A stretch of DNA of 64,000 bases from CAVWQV01 sp963757115 (GCA_963757115.1 CAVWQV010000008.1:1-64000), one strand, 5' to 3'; shown: positions 46,289 to 56,552, counted from the first letter of the stretch. A program made the numbers and translations. The notes: generated by a model not told the origin, from the letters alone.

Positions 46289-47269
46289 TCAGCGCAGCGC
46301 CTGGTTCAGCACCATCGCCAGCCGGCAGCCCGCCTTTGCGAGCTGCTCGGCGGCAACGGCGGTCGCCGTGCGCTGGTAGCTTGAGTCCAGCTGGAACGCC
46401 GGCTGGTCGCGCTCGTCCGTCGTCGGCTCGCCGACCTGGTAGGCGACGTCCCGCGCCAGCGCGAACGACTCCATCGCCCAGTCCGCGGGCGTGCCCTGCA
46501 TCCACCCGTCGCACTGATCCCTGAACCGCTGATCGAGCGAGGCCGCCACCTGCGCCGGATCCTTGCCCAGCCGCCGCACGACATCGGTGTCCCAGTAGGC
46601 GTGCAGCGGCCGCGCGACCGTGCGCTTGTTGAACAGCACCAGCACGCCGTTGCCGCCGCTGTCGTGGTTGTCGGCCGCATGCAGCGGCTGATGGATGTCG
46701 CCCACCAGGTGCAGGACGAACTTGAAGGCGATGGTCCGCTCCGGCGCACCGGGGGGCAGGTTGCCGAGCTCGGCCGCGAACGCCTCGATCCGGTCGACGA
46801 CGCACGCGTTCGCCGGGCCCTCGCTCGCCGGCACCGCGGGAGCGGGATGGCCGAAGCAGGCCGCGTCGAGGTCCGGGTGGTCGATCTCGAGGTCGACGAA
46901 GTGCCAGGCGCGGGTGAGCCGGTAGCGCTGCTGCGAGGTGTGCCGGTCGCTGTCGCGGAACTTGTCGGCCCAGGTCGCCCGGCTGGCGATGTCGGGCTCG
47001 GTGAGCGTGTCGGTGTCCGCGCGCAGGATCGCGTCCACCCTCTCGCGCACCGTGGGCGTGAGATGGGCATAGGCGATCAGGGCGATGATCCGGTGCCCTT
47101 CGTCTCCCCAGGCCAGGGCCGGGGCAGGGGAGAGCACGGCCATGCCCGCCAGCATGATCGCGGCCAGCCGGGTGAGGCCGCGGTGCCAAGCATGGCCGCT
47201 GAAGCCAGGGCGACACCGAGCCGGGGCGCCGGGCCGCGACGAGGTGGCTAGGTCAGGGTGATTTTCCAT
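46289..47269 (-). CDS. S1/P1-family nuclease, secreted (copy B)
   Basis: 326 residues, same length as copy A. Signal peptide ending ALA before WGDEGHRI; zinc motifs TWADKFRDSD, WHFVDLEI, LHLVGDIHQPLHAADNHD, LHAYWDTDVV. Differences from copy A are conservative and leave all ligands in place. Converges with the ABC gene (stop 46234). Confidence 0.88.
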   Translation of the reverse strand: MENHPDLATSSRPGAPARCRPGFSGHAWHRGLTRLAAIMLAGMAVLSPAPALAWGDEGHRIIALIAYAHLTPTVRERVDAILRADTDTLTEPDIASRATWADKFRDSDRHTSQQRYRLTRAWHFVDLEIDHPDLDAACFGHPAPAVPASEGPANACVVDRIEAFAAELGNLPPGAPERTIAFKFVLHLVGDIHQPLHAADNHDSGGNGVLVLFNKRTVARPLHAYWDTDVVRRLGKDPAQVAASLDQRFRDQCDGWMQGTPADWAMESFALARDVAYQVGEPTTDERDQPAFQLDSSYQRTATAVAAEQLAKAGCRLAMVLNQALR

Positions 47270-47535
47270 GCGCGCGGCCCGAACGGGCTTCCTGGACTGG
47301 CCTGGACAGAGGCTGGCGGCTTGCCGCACTGGGCGCAGCGCAGCCGCGCCACGACATGGCCGAGGGTCATGCGGCGGCCGCGCTCAAGGGCGATGTCAGC
47401 GATGGGAACACTGCGCGGGTAGGAGCGGCAGGGGCATCGCACGAGAAGGTTCCACTCGGCAAGGTCGCCCAGCCGTGCCGCAAGGAGGGCGGGTCTGGTC
47501 GGAATGACGGGCGGCACCGCACCAGAGTGCCGCAT
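47248..47535 (-). CDS. Small Cys-pair (zinc-ribbon-like) protein (copy B)
   Basis: 95 residues, nearly identical to copy A (differences only at GRLRC to ARLRC and FGSR to FGPR by eye). CxC and CxxC pairs conserved. Such strong conservation, greater than that of neighbouring genes, suggests constraint on the protein or on the overlapping nuclease leader. Confidence 0.6.
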   Translation of the reverse strand: MRHSGAVPPVIPTRPALLAARLGDLAEWNLLVRCPCRSYPRSVPIADIALERGRRMTLGHVVARLRCAQCGKPPASVQASPGSPFGPRAWKITLT

Positions 47536-47641
47536 CCCGCAGAAGAGAACAATACAAGAACATCGCCGGTTCCGTCCGATGCCTCTGATGTGAGACGGTC
47601 CTCAACGTCTCACGAAGGGCTCAGCGCAGAGGCGCCCATGG

Positions 47642-48148
47642 TCACATCTCGCCTGTCGCCGGCTGGCTGGCAGCATCAGCCGAACAGTCGCGGTGTGTCG
47701 GGGCGCTTGGCCTTGCGGGACTGGCGAGCGTCCTGCGGCTTGACGGCGTTTCGCAGATCGCGCGCCTCGGCTTGCTCGTCTTCCACGCCGGCCGCCTTGG
47801 CGACAAGGAGGGCGACTGCGGCGCGCAAGGGGACGGAAAGACTGCGGTAGTTGTGCAGCAAGGCTTCCTCGTCGGGGGCGAGCAGGCCAAGCTCCCCCTG
47901 CGGCTCGACAAGCAACTCCGCCAGCACCAGATCGCCGGGCTCCAGGCCGAGCAGGTATTCCTCGCTCGTGTCGAGCGCGGCGCAGAGCCCGCGGAGGAAC
48001 CTGCCGCCGGGGATTGGCCCGCGGCTCTCCCGGAGACGTTCGGTGGTGCCCAGTGGCAGCCCGACTTTCGTGTCCACCTCCTCGGGCCGGAGCCCGAGCG
48101 CATCGGGCGTCGCTCAATGCGCTCCGCCACCTCGCTGCTCACGTCCAT
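47642..48148 (-). pseudogene. HTH-type regulator-like protein (copy B), two compensating shifts
   Basis: MDVSSEVAERIERR, then a -1/+2 change near 48108 into DALGLRPEEVDTKVGL-equivalent sequence, open through LRGLCAALDTSEEYLLGLEP and PDEEALLHNYRSLSV. A second change near the end restores SADAASQPATGEM and the stop at 47642 equivalent to copy A. Without the second change the frame ends at 47676. May be intact if the indels are errors. Confidence 0.6.
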
Positions 48149-48328
48149 CCGGTGCTCCTGCGATCAGATAAGGCCTCCGCCACAGGCGTCCTTTTGACGC
48201 GCCAGAGGCCCGCTGCCGCATAGCAGCTATGGATGCACAGCATCGACACGAACCCTGAGCTGGGTCCGGTCATGCTTTTCGCGATCGGTCGCGCGAAGCT
48301 GACCGGCCGTGCCAAAGGGCAACGAAGG

Positions 48329-48706
48329 CTAGCTTGGCGGGTTTTCCGCTGGCACAGGTCGGTCGGGCTCGATCCCGAGTTCCTGCCGCAGGTGGCGGAA
48401 CCTGACCGGATCAATGGCCCGGCGGTCGAGGACAAGGAGGCGCAGCTCCTCGGTTCCCGCTGCGGTGAAAAAAGCCCGGAAGCGATGCCGCATCGGCCGG
48501 ATTTCGACCAGACCACGATCGATCATGCCCTGCATTGCAGGTGGGATCTTGGGCTGTCCCGCCCGCTCGCCGGCCCGCCAGGTGCGCAGCAGGATGCCGT
48601 CGGCGACGCTGGGGAAGGTGCCGAAGAACTGGCCAAAGGCATGGCGGACCAGGTCGCGTTCCTTGGCGGTGAAGGAAGCAGCAGGCAGGGTCTGATCGCG
48701 GGTCAT
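48329..48706 (-). CDS. Winged-helix-like hypothetical protein (copy B)
   Basis: 125 residues, MTRDQTLPAASFTAKERDLV, then GMIDRGLVEIRPMRHRFRAF and LDRRAIDPVRFRHLRQELGI. Starts ~150 bases after the end of the rep box pair and is transcribed in the same direction as rep copy 2, so in this block it may be co-transcribed with rep, unlike copy A. Confidence 0.65.
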   Translation of the reverse strand: MTRDQTLPAASFTAKERDLVRHAFGQFFGTFPSVADGILLRTWRAGERAGQPKIPPAMQGMIDRGLVEIRPMRHRFRAFFTAAGTEELRLLVLDRRAIDPVRFRHLRQELGIEPDRPVPAENPPS

Positions 48707-48860
48707 GGGCGGAATATCCGGCAGCGAGACCTCAGCGCGCTCCGGAAGAACGCAGTCGCATCATAGTCTTCTATTGATTTTCTCGACCGGCATGTCAAGA
48801 GTCGCCCTCGTGACGTGGGGCATGTGTTTTACATCAACTTCGGGGATTGGTGTAATCGAA

Positions 48861-48936
48861 TGTGGGGTTTTGAGATGGAAGAAGTGTGCCTAAATCAAGC
48901 TATTACTGACTTTCGCCAGCATCTCAAAACCCCACA
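48861..48936. repeat. Inverted repeat downstream of rep copy 2
   Basis: TGTGGGGTTTTGAGATG (48861-48877) and CATCTCAAAACCCCACA (48920-48936), perfect 17-base arms around 42 bases. Same core GTGGGGTTTTG as for rep copy 1, but the flank is AGATG instead of CTAG. The right arm overlaps the last codons of rep (stop 48924). Confidence 0.75.
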
Positions 48937-49877
48937 CTGATCTTTTTGACGGGCGGCGGCGAGGGGTGAAGCAGGATATGATCCTCTTCGACATCGACCT
49001 CTGCCTCCGGGTACGCTGCGACTGCCTCTGCTAGAGATTGCAGGAAGCGCGGCTTCCACTGCCAAATGTTACGGTATGTGCCGCCGAACTGCTGATGCAG
49101 GTCGCGCCAGCCGATCGCCGTACGTCGATCCAAATGATGCAGCCGGTACGCCAGCCAGACGTAAATATCGAGCGCGGCGGAGCTGTCCTTCAACTGCTGG
49201 ATTGCGGCGTCGAGAATCGGCACCGGATGGCGGCGGAGCTGGTCGAAGAAATCAGCATCAAGCAGCACACGGTCTTCGAAGAGAGAGTCCTGCCGAGGAG
49301 CACCGCGACCTCGGTCATGAAAGAATAGGCCTGTGTTGATGATATTCCGCTTGCCCGTCACCGTCGCCGAACGGTCGCCGCCTGTGACCCAGAAGAATTG
49401 CATCGAGCAATGAGTGATACGTCGGGCCTGCTCGCGTAACCCTGCTGCCGTCTCACCCCCGATCGAGATACCCATGCGCCCCATCCATTCGCGCATCGAC
49501 CGTCCCAGGCTTACTTCACGGCTTTGAGTAAGGATCGCCTGAGTTTGCAGATAGATCAGGATCAGGCGCGCCCGGGCGCCGTAAGGAACACCGGCGAAGT
49601 GGAGCGATCCGTCCTCTCGACGAGCACGGCCAGGCTCGACCAGGAGGGTCAGCGGCCCAACGGTACGTTGCCAAGGTTCGTCATCAGCGAGCTTTCGATG
49701 CGGTAGCGATGTTAGGCAAAGACCAGAATAGCTGTAGCCGATCCGCCCCTTCTCATCGCCTAGGACTTCGCCGGCAATTCTCACTAGCGGAATTTCGGGA
49801 GGATCGACCATCTGCCGAGCACTGGCGCGACCATGATGCAGAACTAGTTGCCGCACCCCTTTTGCCGCGTCTGCCAT
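48924..49877 (-). CDS. repA: Plasmid replication initiator, RepA_C-type, copy 2 (intact)
   Basis: 317 residues: VRQLVLHHGRASARQMVDPP, EVLGDEKGRIGYSYSGLCLT, GVPYGARARLILIYLQTQAI, SREVSLGRSMREWMGRMGIS, LFEDRVLLDADFFDQLRRHP, LKDSSAALDIYVWLAYRLHH and a tail HPSPPPVKKIS. Complete and open, so probably the working replication gene of the molecule. About 75% like copy 1 by eye. Flanked by box variants specific to this copy. Confidence 0.9.
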   Translation of the reverse strand: MADAAKGVRQLVLHHGRASARQMVDPPEIPLVRIAGEVLGDEKGRIGYSYSGLCLTSLPHRKLADDEPWQRTVGPLTLLVEPGRARREDGSLHFAGVPYGARARLILIYLQTQAILTQSREVSLGRSMREWMGRMGISIGGETAAGLREQARRITHCSMQFFWVTGGDRSATVTGKRNIINTGLFFHDRGRGAPRQDSLFEDRVLLDADFFDQLRRHPVPILDAAIQQLKDSSAALDIYVWLAYRLHHLDRRTAIGWRDLHQQFGGTYRNIWQWKPRFLQSLAEAVAAYPEAEVDVEEDHILLHPSPPPVKKISVGF

Positions 49878-49939
49878 CCCGTGAGCTCCAAATCACCAGT
49901 GCGCGAGGCAAGAGTGAGGGCATTTGTCCACTTGGTCAA

Positions 49940-50044
49940 CGTGGGGTTTTGAGATGCGAGCTAGTTGAAGATAGTTGTTCTTATAGTTGTAAGTAAATCG
50001 CAAAACCCCACGGGAAAACCCTCTTTTTATCGCAATACCCCACG
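49940..50044. repeat. Iteron-like repeats upstream of rep copy 2
   Basis: CGTGGGGTTTTGAGATG (49940-49956), ATCGCAAAACCCCACG (49997-50012) and ATCGCAATACCCCACG (50029-50044). The same pattern of one forward and then two reverse boxes as before rep copy 1, ~32 bases apart. Between them AT-rich TTGAAGATAGTTGTTCTTAT. Candidate origin/operator. Confidence 0.7.
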
Positions 50045-50447
50045 TCGGGCTCTCAAGATCCCACAGCCAATTCCCCGGGCTGGGGACAAGTTCGTGGCTG
50101 CATGAAGGCCTGTGCGCCACGCTGCGGACCAACGACGGCCAAGTGCGGTCACAGCAGTCTCGGTCCCGCCTGAACAGCAACAGCGCTGGACTCGGTAGTC
50201 CGGCTGACGGCGATGCGTTGGGCAAAGACCGCGCCGGCCCGTTCGCCCGCTTTCAGCTAGCGTGATGGGCTCATTGTCGGAGTCGGCGAGCACGCATAAT
50301 CACAAGGATTGACCGCACCGGTGATCTTGGCCCTCGGATCGAGGTCGTCCCTTGAGGGTGTGGCTCGCCCTGTCTCGCCCAACGACCGCGCGGCGGGTTC
50401 TGCCCCGGAGCTATGGCGAGGGCAGCGAGCCGGAGCGCAGCGGAGCA
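50045..50447. other. Intergenic region between rep copy 2 and oriT-like site
   Basis: About 400 bases, no gene or remnant recognised on either strand; no traD-like sequence as seen next to copy 1. Probably holds the traA promoter. Confidence 0.4.
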
Positions 50448-50485
50448 GACGCAATATGCGTCGCTGGCACGACGCGGGGTTGCGA
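50448..50485 (+). other. oriT: Putative oriT (copy 2), upstream of traA
   Basis: GACGCAATATGCGTC (50448-50462) followed by GCTGGCACGACGCGGGGTTG. The order GCAATAT-GCGTCGCTG-CGACGC-TTGCG parallels the Ti-plasmid oriT core as I recall it. Also conserved before traA copy 1. It is 30 bases from the traA start. Confidence 0.55.
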
Positions 50486-50514
50486 GGGGGAAACCGAAAC
50501 GATAGCGTCCCGGC

Positions 50515-53500
50515 ATGGCGATCGCCTTCGCCCGCGCCCGCTACGTCTCCCGCAGCTCCGGCGGCAACGCGGTGTGCTCGGCGGCCTACAACGCTCGCGC
50601 GGCGATCGAAGCGGAACGCACCGGCGAGCTGTTCTCCTTCCGCCACCGCGACGCCCCCGAACATCACGAAATCCTGTTGCCCGAAGGCGCGGACGCCCGC
50701 CTCGCCGACTGCGCGGCGCTGTGGAACACGGCCGAAGCCGCCGAGCGGCGGAAGGACAGCCAGGTCGCGCGCGAGCTGGTGCTGGCGCTGCCGGCCGACC
50801 GGGAACTCTCCACGGACGACCGGGTCGAGCTGGCCCGCAGCTTCGCCGCCGAGCACTTCGTGTCCAAGGGCCTGGCGGTGCAGCTCGATGTGCACGCGCC
50901 GCACAAGGACAGGGGCGAAGGAGAGAGCGCCTTTGCCGAGGGCACAGGTGGGACCTGGGCCACCGGCGGCGACCACACCAACTGGCACGCCCACCTGCTG
51001 GTCACCACGCGGCGGCTCGACGGCGACGGGTTCGCGGCCCGGAAGGCGCGCGATCTCGATCCCGAGGTGCGGAAGGCTGGCGTTCGTACCCTGGTGACAG
51101 ATGCCGAGGCCTGGGGCGAGACGTGGCGGGCGCACCAGGACTGCTGGTTCCAGGAGCATGGCATCGCGCTGCGAGTGGACGCGACGGCCGCGCACCCGGG
51201 CGAGCACATCGGTCCGGTGCGGATGCGCAAGGTGGACTCTCCCGCCGTCGCCCGCGCCGAGGCGCTGCGCACTGCGAACGAGGCGGCGGCGCGGGACCCG
51301 GAGCAGGTGCTGGCGGCGCTGACCCGCAACAACGCCACTTTCAGCGAGCGCGACCTTGACCGCTACCTCCTCAAGCACCTCGGCCTCGGGCCGGACCGGA
51401 CGCCCGATTCGGAGGCGGCGCGCGATATCGCGGCGGCGAAGGCGGCGGCGCTGGGCCACCGCGACGTGCTCGCCCTGCACGACCGCGAGACCGGCGAGGC
51501 GGCCGGGCGGTTCACGACGCGGCAGGTCCGGGAGCAGGAGCGGCACGCGCTGGCGGAGGGGGCGGCGGTGGCCGGCGCCCGCCACCACCGGGGCGTGGAC
51601 GCCCGGCACCAGGAGGCGGCGCTCGCCTCGCGCGGCTTGCGCGACGACCAGCGCGCCGCCTTCGAGCACGCGGTCTCGGCCGGCGGCCTGAAGCTGGTCG
51701 AGGGAAGGGCAGGGACAGGGAAGAGTTTTACCCTCGCCGCGGTGCGGGACGCATACGAGCGGGCCGGGCACCGTGTCGTTGGATTGGCCCCCACCAACGC
51801 GGTGGCGCAGGACCTGAAGGGGGACGGGTTCCGCGAGGCAGGGACGGTCCACTCGGCCCTGTTCGCGATCAAGAACGGCCGCAGCCCCGGCGGGGAGCGG
51901 CCTGCCGCCTGGGATAGGCGGACAGTGCTGGTGGTGGACGAGGCGGCGATGCTGGACAGCCGGGTGACCGGCGAGCTGCTGGCCGAGGCCAAGGCTGCCG
52001 GCGCGAAAGTGGTCCTCGCCGGCGACGACCGCCAGCTCGCCTCCATCGAGCGCGGCGGGCTGTTCACCGAGCTGCGGCAGCAGCACGGGGCGGCCGAGAT
52101 CACCGAGGTGACGCGCCAGAAGGTGGACTGGCAGCGGCAGGCGGCGCGCGACCTGGCCGAGGGCCGGTTCGACGCCGCGGTCGCGGCATTCGACCGGCAC
52201 GGGGCGGTGGCGTGGACGGCGGATCAGGAGTTCCGCGCGCGCTGCGCTCGTCGCGAAGTGGAAGGCGGACAGCGCGGCCGACCCGCAGGCGAGCCGGTTC
52301 GTGTTCGCCTACACCAACGTCGATGTGTCGCAGCTCAACGCCGAGCTGCGGCAGGTGCGGCGCGACCGCGGCGAGCTGGCCAGCCCGGACGTGATGCTGG
52401 CGACCAAGCACGGCGAGATGGCCTTCGCGATCGGGGACCGGGTGCAGTTCACCGACACTGCCAAGAAGCTCGGCATCCACAACGGCAACGCCGGCACCGT
52501 CACCGGCCTGGACGCGGCGACGGGGCAGGTGCGGGCGCGGCTGGACGCGCCGGCAGGCAGGGAGGGGCTGATCGTCGCGTGGTCGGCATCGGAGTTCGAC
52601 GGCTTCCGGCACGGCTACGCGGGGACGATCCACAAGGGGCAGGGCAAGACCCTGGACCACACGTACCTGCTGCACACGCACCACTGGCGGGCGGCGGCGA
52701 GCTACGTGGCGCTCACCCGGCAACGCGAGAGCGCACAGGTGTTCGTCAGCATCGAGACGGCGCGCGACGCCCGCCAGCTTGCGGGGCAGATGGGACGCGG
52801 CGAGGTGCGCGCGGCCTCGGTGGCGTGGGCCACGGCGGACGAACTGGCGCCGGAACTGCGGGCCAGGAACACGGAGACTGTCGCGGTCGAGGGAAGGGCA
52901 GGGGGCGTCGGAGGCGTCCCGCCCAACCAAGCGCCAGGGCGCAGGCGAGCGCGCCGACGATGCGAGAGCCGCAGCGTCCAGGAGGGGGCAGCGCACGGCG
53001 GCAGAGCCGGCCCAAGCCTGGCTTATCGCGCCCTACACGGACCCAACCGGGCAGGGGCGGGACAGCCTTGGTCGTAGCGCTACACCAGGCGAGGTCGCGG
53101 CAGCGGTGGCGGCGGACAGGGCGGTGCAGCGCGAGCGCGAGGCGCGCTGGAGCTACCTGCAAGGCGCCTACAAGGATCCGCATCAGGCGCACGCCACGCT
53201 GGACGAACTGGCCAAGCGCCAGGGGTGGACCAGTGCCGCGGCGCGGGTGGCGGCCGATCCCACGTTTTTGGGCGAGCTGCGGGGCAAGGAAGGCTGGCTT
53301 GCCGGCGGCAAGGCGCGCGGAGAACGGGAGATGGCCCAGCGTGCGGCCGGCGCGATCGGCCCGAGCCTCCTGCGCATCGGCGAGGCAGAAGGCAGGGCGG
53401 AGCGCGCCTACCGCAGCAGCGTGGAAGCGCAGCGCGCGGCCGACAGAACCGGCGTCCCGCGCCTGTCGATACAGGCCGAAGCGGCTCTCAGGGTGGTGGG

Positions 53501-53819
53501 CATGGCTCCGAACGAGCGGGTGCGTGGCGAAGCCTGGAAGACGGTGCAGGCGGACAGGCCGGTCGCGTCCGAGCTGCGGGCGTTTGGGGCGGCGGTGACC
53601 AAGCGCTTCGGCGAGGAGGGGGTGCGGCAGATGCTGCGGGCCGGAGGGGAACCAGGCGCGGCCGCTGCGGCATCGGTTGCGCCGGAGCAGCGGCGTGCCC
53701 TCGACGAGGTAGCCAAGCTGACCCTGATGTTGAAGACAGGCGAGCGAACCGGCGCCGTTCTTGCCCAGAACGAAACCGAAGGCGAGCGGCTAGGACAGGG
53801 TCGGGGGGCACGAATTTAG
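50515..53819 (+). pseudogene. traA: Ti-type conjugative relaxase/helicase TraA, copy 2 (two +1 shifts)
   Basis: MAIAFARARYVSRSSGGNAV and relaxase motif HTNWHAHLLVTTRR; helicase Walker A VEGRAGTGKSFTL, Walker B VLVVDEAAMLDS; then a +1 shift near 52235 (before ALVAKWKADSAADP) into MFAYTNVDVSQLNAELRQ to YVALTRQRES. A second +1 shift near 52890-52905, at GGGAAGGGCAGGGG, leads into AWLIAPYTDPTGQGRDSLGR and the C-terminal helical region ending at 53819. About 1100 residues if joined, the size of Ti TraA. The second shift is at the same site and in the same direction as in copy 1. Confidence 0.9.
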
Positions 53820-53982
53820 GCTCGCTTGCTGACGAACTTCGTAAGCTTCCCCGCCTCCGCCGCGCATGTGCCAGCACTCAAGTACGAGAGCTGATAGAGT
53901 TTTCTACGAAGTGCGAGGAGACTGCTGATTGGTCTGAGAACGCCCGGAATAAGGGCCTTCGATACGTGGAGGAAGCGGCTAT

Positions 53983-54168
53983 GTCACGCCCGTCGTTGTT
54001 GTTTCATCTCCCATCAACACGGTCGGCCTCGATCTGCTGCGACCCGATTGCGAGGTCAAGGAGTTCCATTACGGCAAGGCGTCCGACGCCGACGTAGCGA
54101 CAGCGCTCCGCGATGCCGATGCCGTCATCACCCGATTGGCCGCACCCGCGCCCACCTTAGCTTCTTGA
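53983..54168 (+). pseudogene. N-terminal fragment of a D-2-hydroxyacid dehydrogenase
   Basis: TPVVVVSSPINTVGLDLLRP, then VKEFHYGKASDADVATALRD and DAVITRLAAPAPT, stop at 54166-54168. It is the first ~60 residues of a lactate/phosphoglycerate-dehydrogenase-type protein, related in layout to the complete one at 57652. Marks the junction between plasmid backbone and catabolic cluster. Confidence 0.6.
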
Positions 54169-54232
54169 TGCCACAAGGCGTCGTGGGCGCAACAGACTGA
54201 TCGGACTCCAGATTCGCAAATTGAGGGATGCA

Positions 54233-54916
54233 ATGACAACATCTGATTTGGCTGATCGGTATCGGGCCATTCCGGTTGCCGTACTCAACGACGTGTTGGT
54301 CAAGGCTGGAAAGCCTCACCAGGTGCTGAACCAAGAGATCAGGGCGCTGGACGGCTTACCGCCGTTCGCGGGTCCGGCGTTTTGCGTCCGGGGCGAGCGA
54401 AAGATGGGAGGGCCCGGCCAAGAAGACCTCAGGTTCGAAATGTACCGGCGCTTTCGAACCGGCTCGGTCCTGGTCATCGCGTCGGGCGGTTACCGGCCGT
54501 CCGGGGTGTTGGGAGAGAACATGACAGCATCCCTGAAAGCGCGCGGATGCCGGGGCATCGTCTCCGACGGCGGCTACCGAGACAGGGAAAGCATAGCGGC
54601 GTCCGGTATCCCGGTCCGGGCAGTGTTCGTAACGCCGGTCAGCAGCGGCGGCAACTTTGCCTATGTCGAGCTGGACGTGAGCGTCTCGCTCCCAGGGCAG
54701 ACCTCCTCCACCGTGCGCATCTCCGGGGGCGACATGGTGGTCAGCGACGGCGACGGCACGATCATCGTCCCCTCCCATGGCATCGAGACAATCCTGGAAG
54801 ACGCTGAGAAAGTGATGACCATTGAGGATCGCACACGTGAGCTGATCCTCCGGGGGGAGGATGCGGAGGACGCCTACAAGGCCAACGATCGGTTCAGCCA
54901 CATCCGGCCCATCTGA
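54233..54916 (+). CDS. RraA-family protein (HMG/CHA aldolase-like), first copy
   Basis: 227 residues from ATG 54233 with TGAGGGA upstream. Family signature: GENMTASLKARGCRGIVSDG, then YRDRES, where Arg-Asp after the Gly-rich stretch are the metal/pyruvate-binding residues of RraA-type aldolases. The C-terminus has DMVVSDGDGTIIVPSHGIE. Relatives include 4-hydroxy-4-methyl-2-oxoglutarate aldolase, which makes pyruvate in aromatic degradation, and the RNase E inhibitor RraA; the context favours the first. Confidence 0.8.
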   Translation: MTTSDLADRYRAIPVAVLNDVLVKAGKPHQVLNQEIRALDGLPPFAGPAFCVRGERKMGGPGQEDLRFEMYRRFRTGSVLVIASGGYRPSGVLGENMTASLKARGCRGIVSDGGYRDRESIAASGIPVRAVFVTPVSSGGNFAYVELDVSVSLPGQTSSTVRISGGDMVVSDGDGTIIVPSHGIETILEDAEKVMTIEDRTRELILRGEDAEDAYKANDRFSHIRPI

Positions 54917-55085
54917 CGCGGCAGTTCTGGCCTACAATGTCGACGGCTTGACAGTGATGTCCTCGCCGATCGGCTAGAACTCGTGACACCAAGTCGACAA
55001 ATCTCGGTGGCTCCGCAGGAGCTTGGTCGACAAGCGACAGCCAAAGCTAACGCGGTCCAAGCGCATGTGGTGCCGGAGGGAAGGG

Positions 55086-56488
55086 ATGAAACGGATCCAT
55101 CTGAACGCGTTCAAGATCGCCGGGGTCGGCCACACCGCGATCGGGTTGTGGCGCCATCCGGATAGCCAGGCTCACCGCTACAAGGATTTGGACTACTGGA
55201 TCGAAACGGCCAAGACGCTCGAGAAAGGCGGCTTCGACGCCCTGTTCATCGCGGATTTCCCTGGCATCTACGACACCTACAAGCGCAGCCCCGATGCAGC
55301 GCTCCGCAACGCGATCGCGGTGCCGCTCAACGATCCGCTGATGGCAGTCTCCGCCATGGCGGCGGCGACCGAGCATGTGGGCTTCGGCCTGACCGTATCC
55401 ACCACTTACGAACAGCCCTACAGCTTCGCCCGCAAGATGACCACGCTCGATCACCTGACCAAGGGCCGGGTCGGCTGGAACATCGTCACCTCCGTGACAG
55501 AGAGCGCGGCGCGCAACCTCGGTCTCGAGCAAGCAAGTGCCGCACGACGAGCGCTACGCAATGGCGGACGAGTTCATGGAGGCGGTCTACCGATTGTGGG
55601 AAGGCAGCTGGGAGGACGACGCAGTCGTCAACGACCGTCAGCGCCGGCATGTTCGTCGATCCCAGCAAGGTGCACCCGGCCAACCACAAGGGCAAATACT
55701 TCAAGGTTCCCGATCCATTTCTGTGCGAGCCGTCCCTCCAGCGGACGCCCGTCTTGTTCCAGGCCGGCGCCTCGTCCGCCGGCAAAGTGTTCGGCGCCAA
55801 GCACGCCGAGGCGGTTTTCCTGGTCGACACCGACGTGAAGCGCATGGCCACTTTTGTGAAGGAGTCGCGTGCCCTCGCGGCCGAGAACGGCCGCGATCCC
55901 CAGGGCGTCAAGTTCATGGCGGGCGTGTCCGTGGTGACCGCGCCAACCGACGAGGCTGCCAAGGCGAAGTTCGAAGACCTGGTCAAGTACATCAGCATCG
56001 AAGGCACGCTCGCGCGCCAATCCTCGTTGATGCAGCTCGACTTCGGCAGCATCGATATCGACAAGCCGCTCGAGTTCGTCGAGACCCACGGCATCCGCTC
56101 CTTCCTCGAGCGCTTCACCAAGCGCGATCCCAATCGCGTCTGGACGCCGCGTCAGGTGGCCGAGAAGATGGCGGAGTCGCTCGGCGCGCTCACGGTCGTA
56201 GGCTCGCCGAAGACGGTCGCCGACAAGCTCGAGGCGATGGTGGACGAGGCCGACCTCGACGGCTTCAACTTCTACGATCACATGCCATTGCGGGCGATGC
56301 CCGAATTCGTGGAGTTGGTCGTGCCGGAGCTGCAGCGGCGCGGCCGAGTGCCAACGGAATACGCGGCCAAAACGCTGCGGGAGAACATCAGCGAGACCCA
56401 CGATCCGCGACTGCCCGCCGACCATCCCGGTGCGCGCTTCCGCGGCGGCGTCTCGTCCGAACTCCCGGCACAGGCGGCCGCCGGCTGA
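55086..56488 (+). pseudogene. LLM-class flavin-dependent monooxygenase (NtaA/DszA-type), two shifts
   Basis: ATG 55086 with GGAGGGAAGGG upstream: MKRIHLNAFKIAGVGHTAIG, IADFPGIYDTYKRSPDAALR, YSFARKMTTLDHLTKGRVGW. After shifts near 55530 and ~55635 it continues VPHDERYAMADEFMEAVYRL, GMFVDPSKVHPANHKGKYFK and RTPVLFQAGASSAGK to SPKTVADKLEAMVDEADLDG. Typical two-component FMNH2-dependent enzyme of ~465 residues; relatives open or desulfurise organic substrates. The two indels lie ~100 bases apart with a third frame between, suspiciously error-like. Confidence 0.85.
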
Positions 56489-56552
56489 ACAGGCCGGGAG
56501 AGCCGAACAACCGCGCCGTCCTGTTGCCGGTGCTTGGACGAGGAGCTTCGCC

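Larger units (their letters stand above)
44500..48720. repeat. Large inverted repeat, arm B (partner 16188-20450)
   Basis: Reverse-complement counterpart of arm A: ABC exporter (+), nuclease, Cys-pair protein, HTH and winged-helix genes (-). The two arms enclose ~24 kb of unrelated cargo. Differences are scattered substitutions plus isolated indels. Confidence 0.9.

Noticed and set aside
50257..52200. 647-codon leftward frame over traA copy 2
   Set aside because: Shadow of traA; same pattern as in copy 1.
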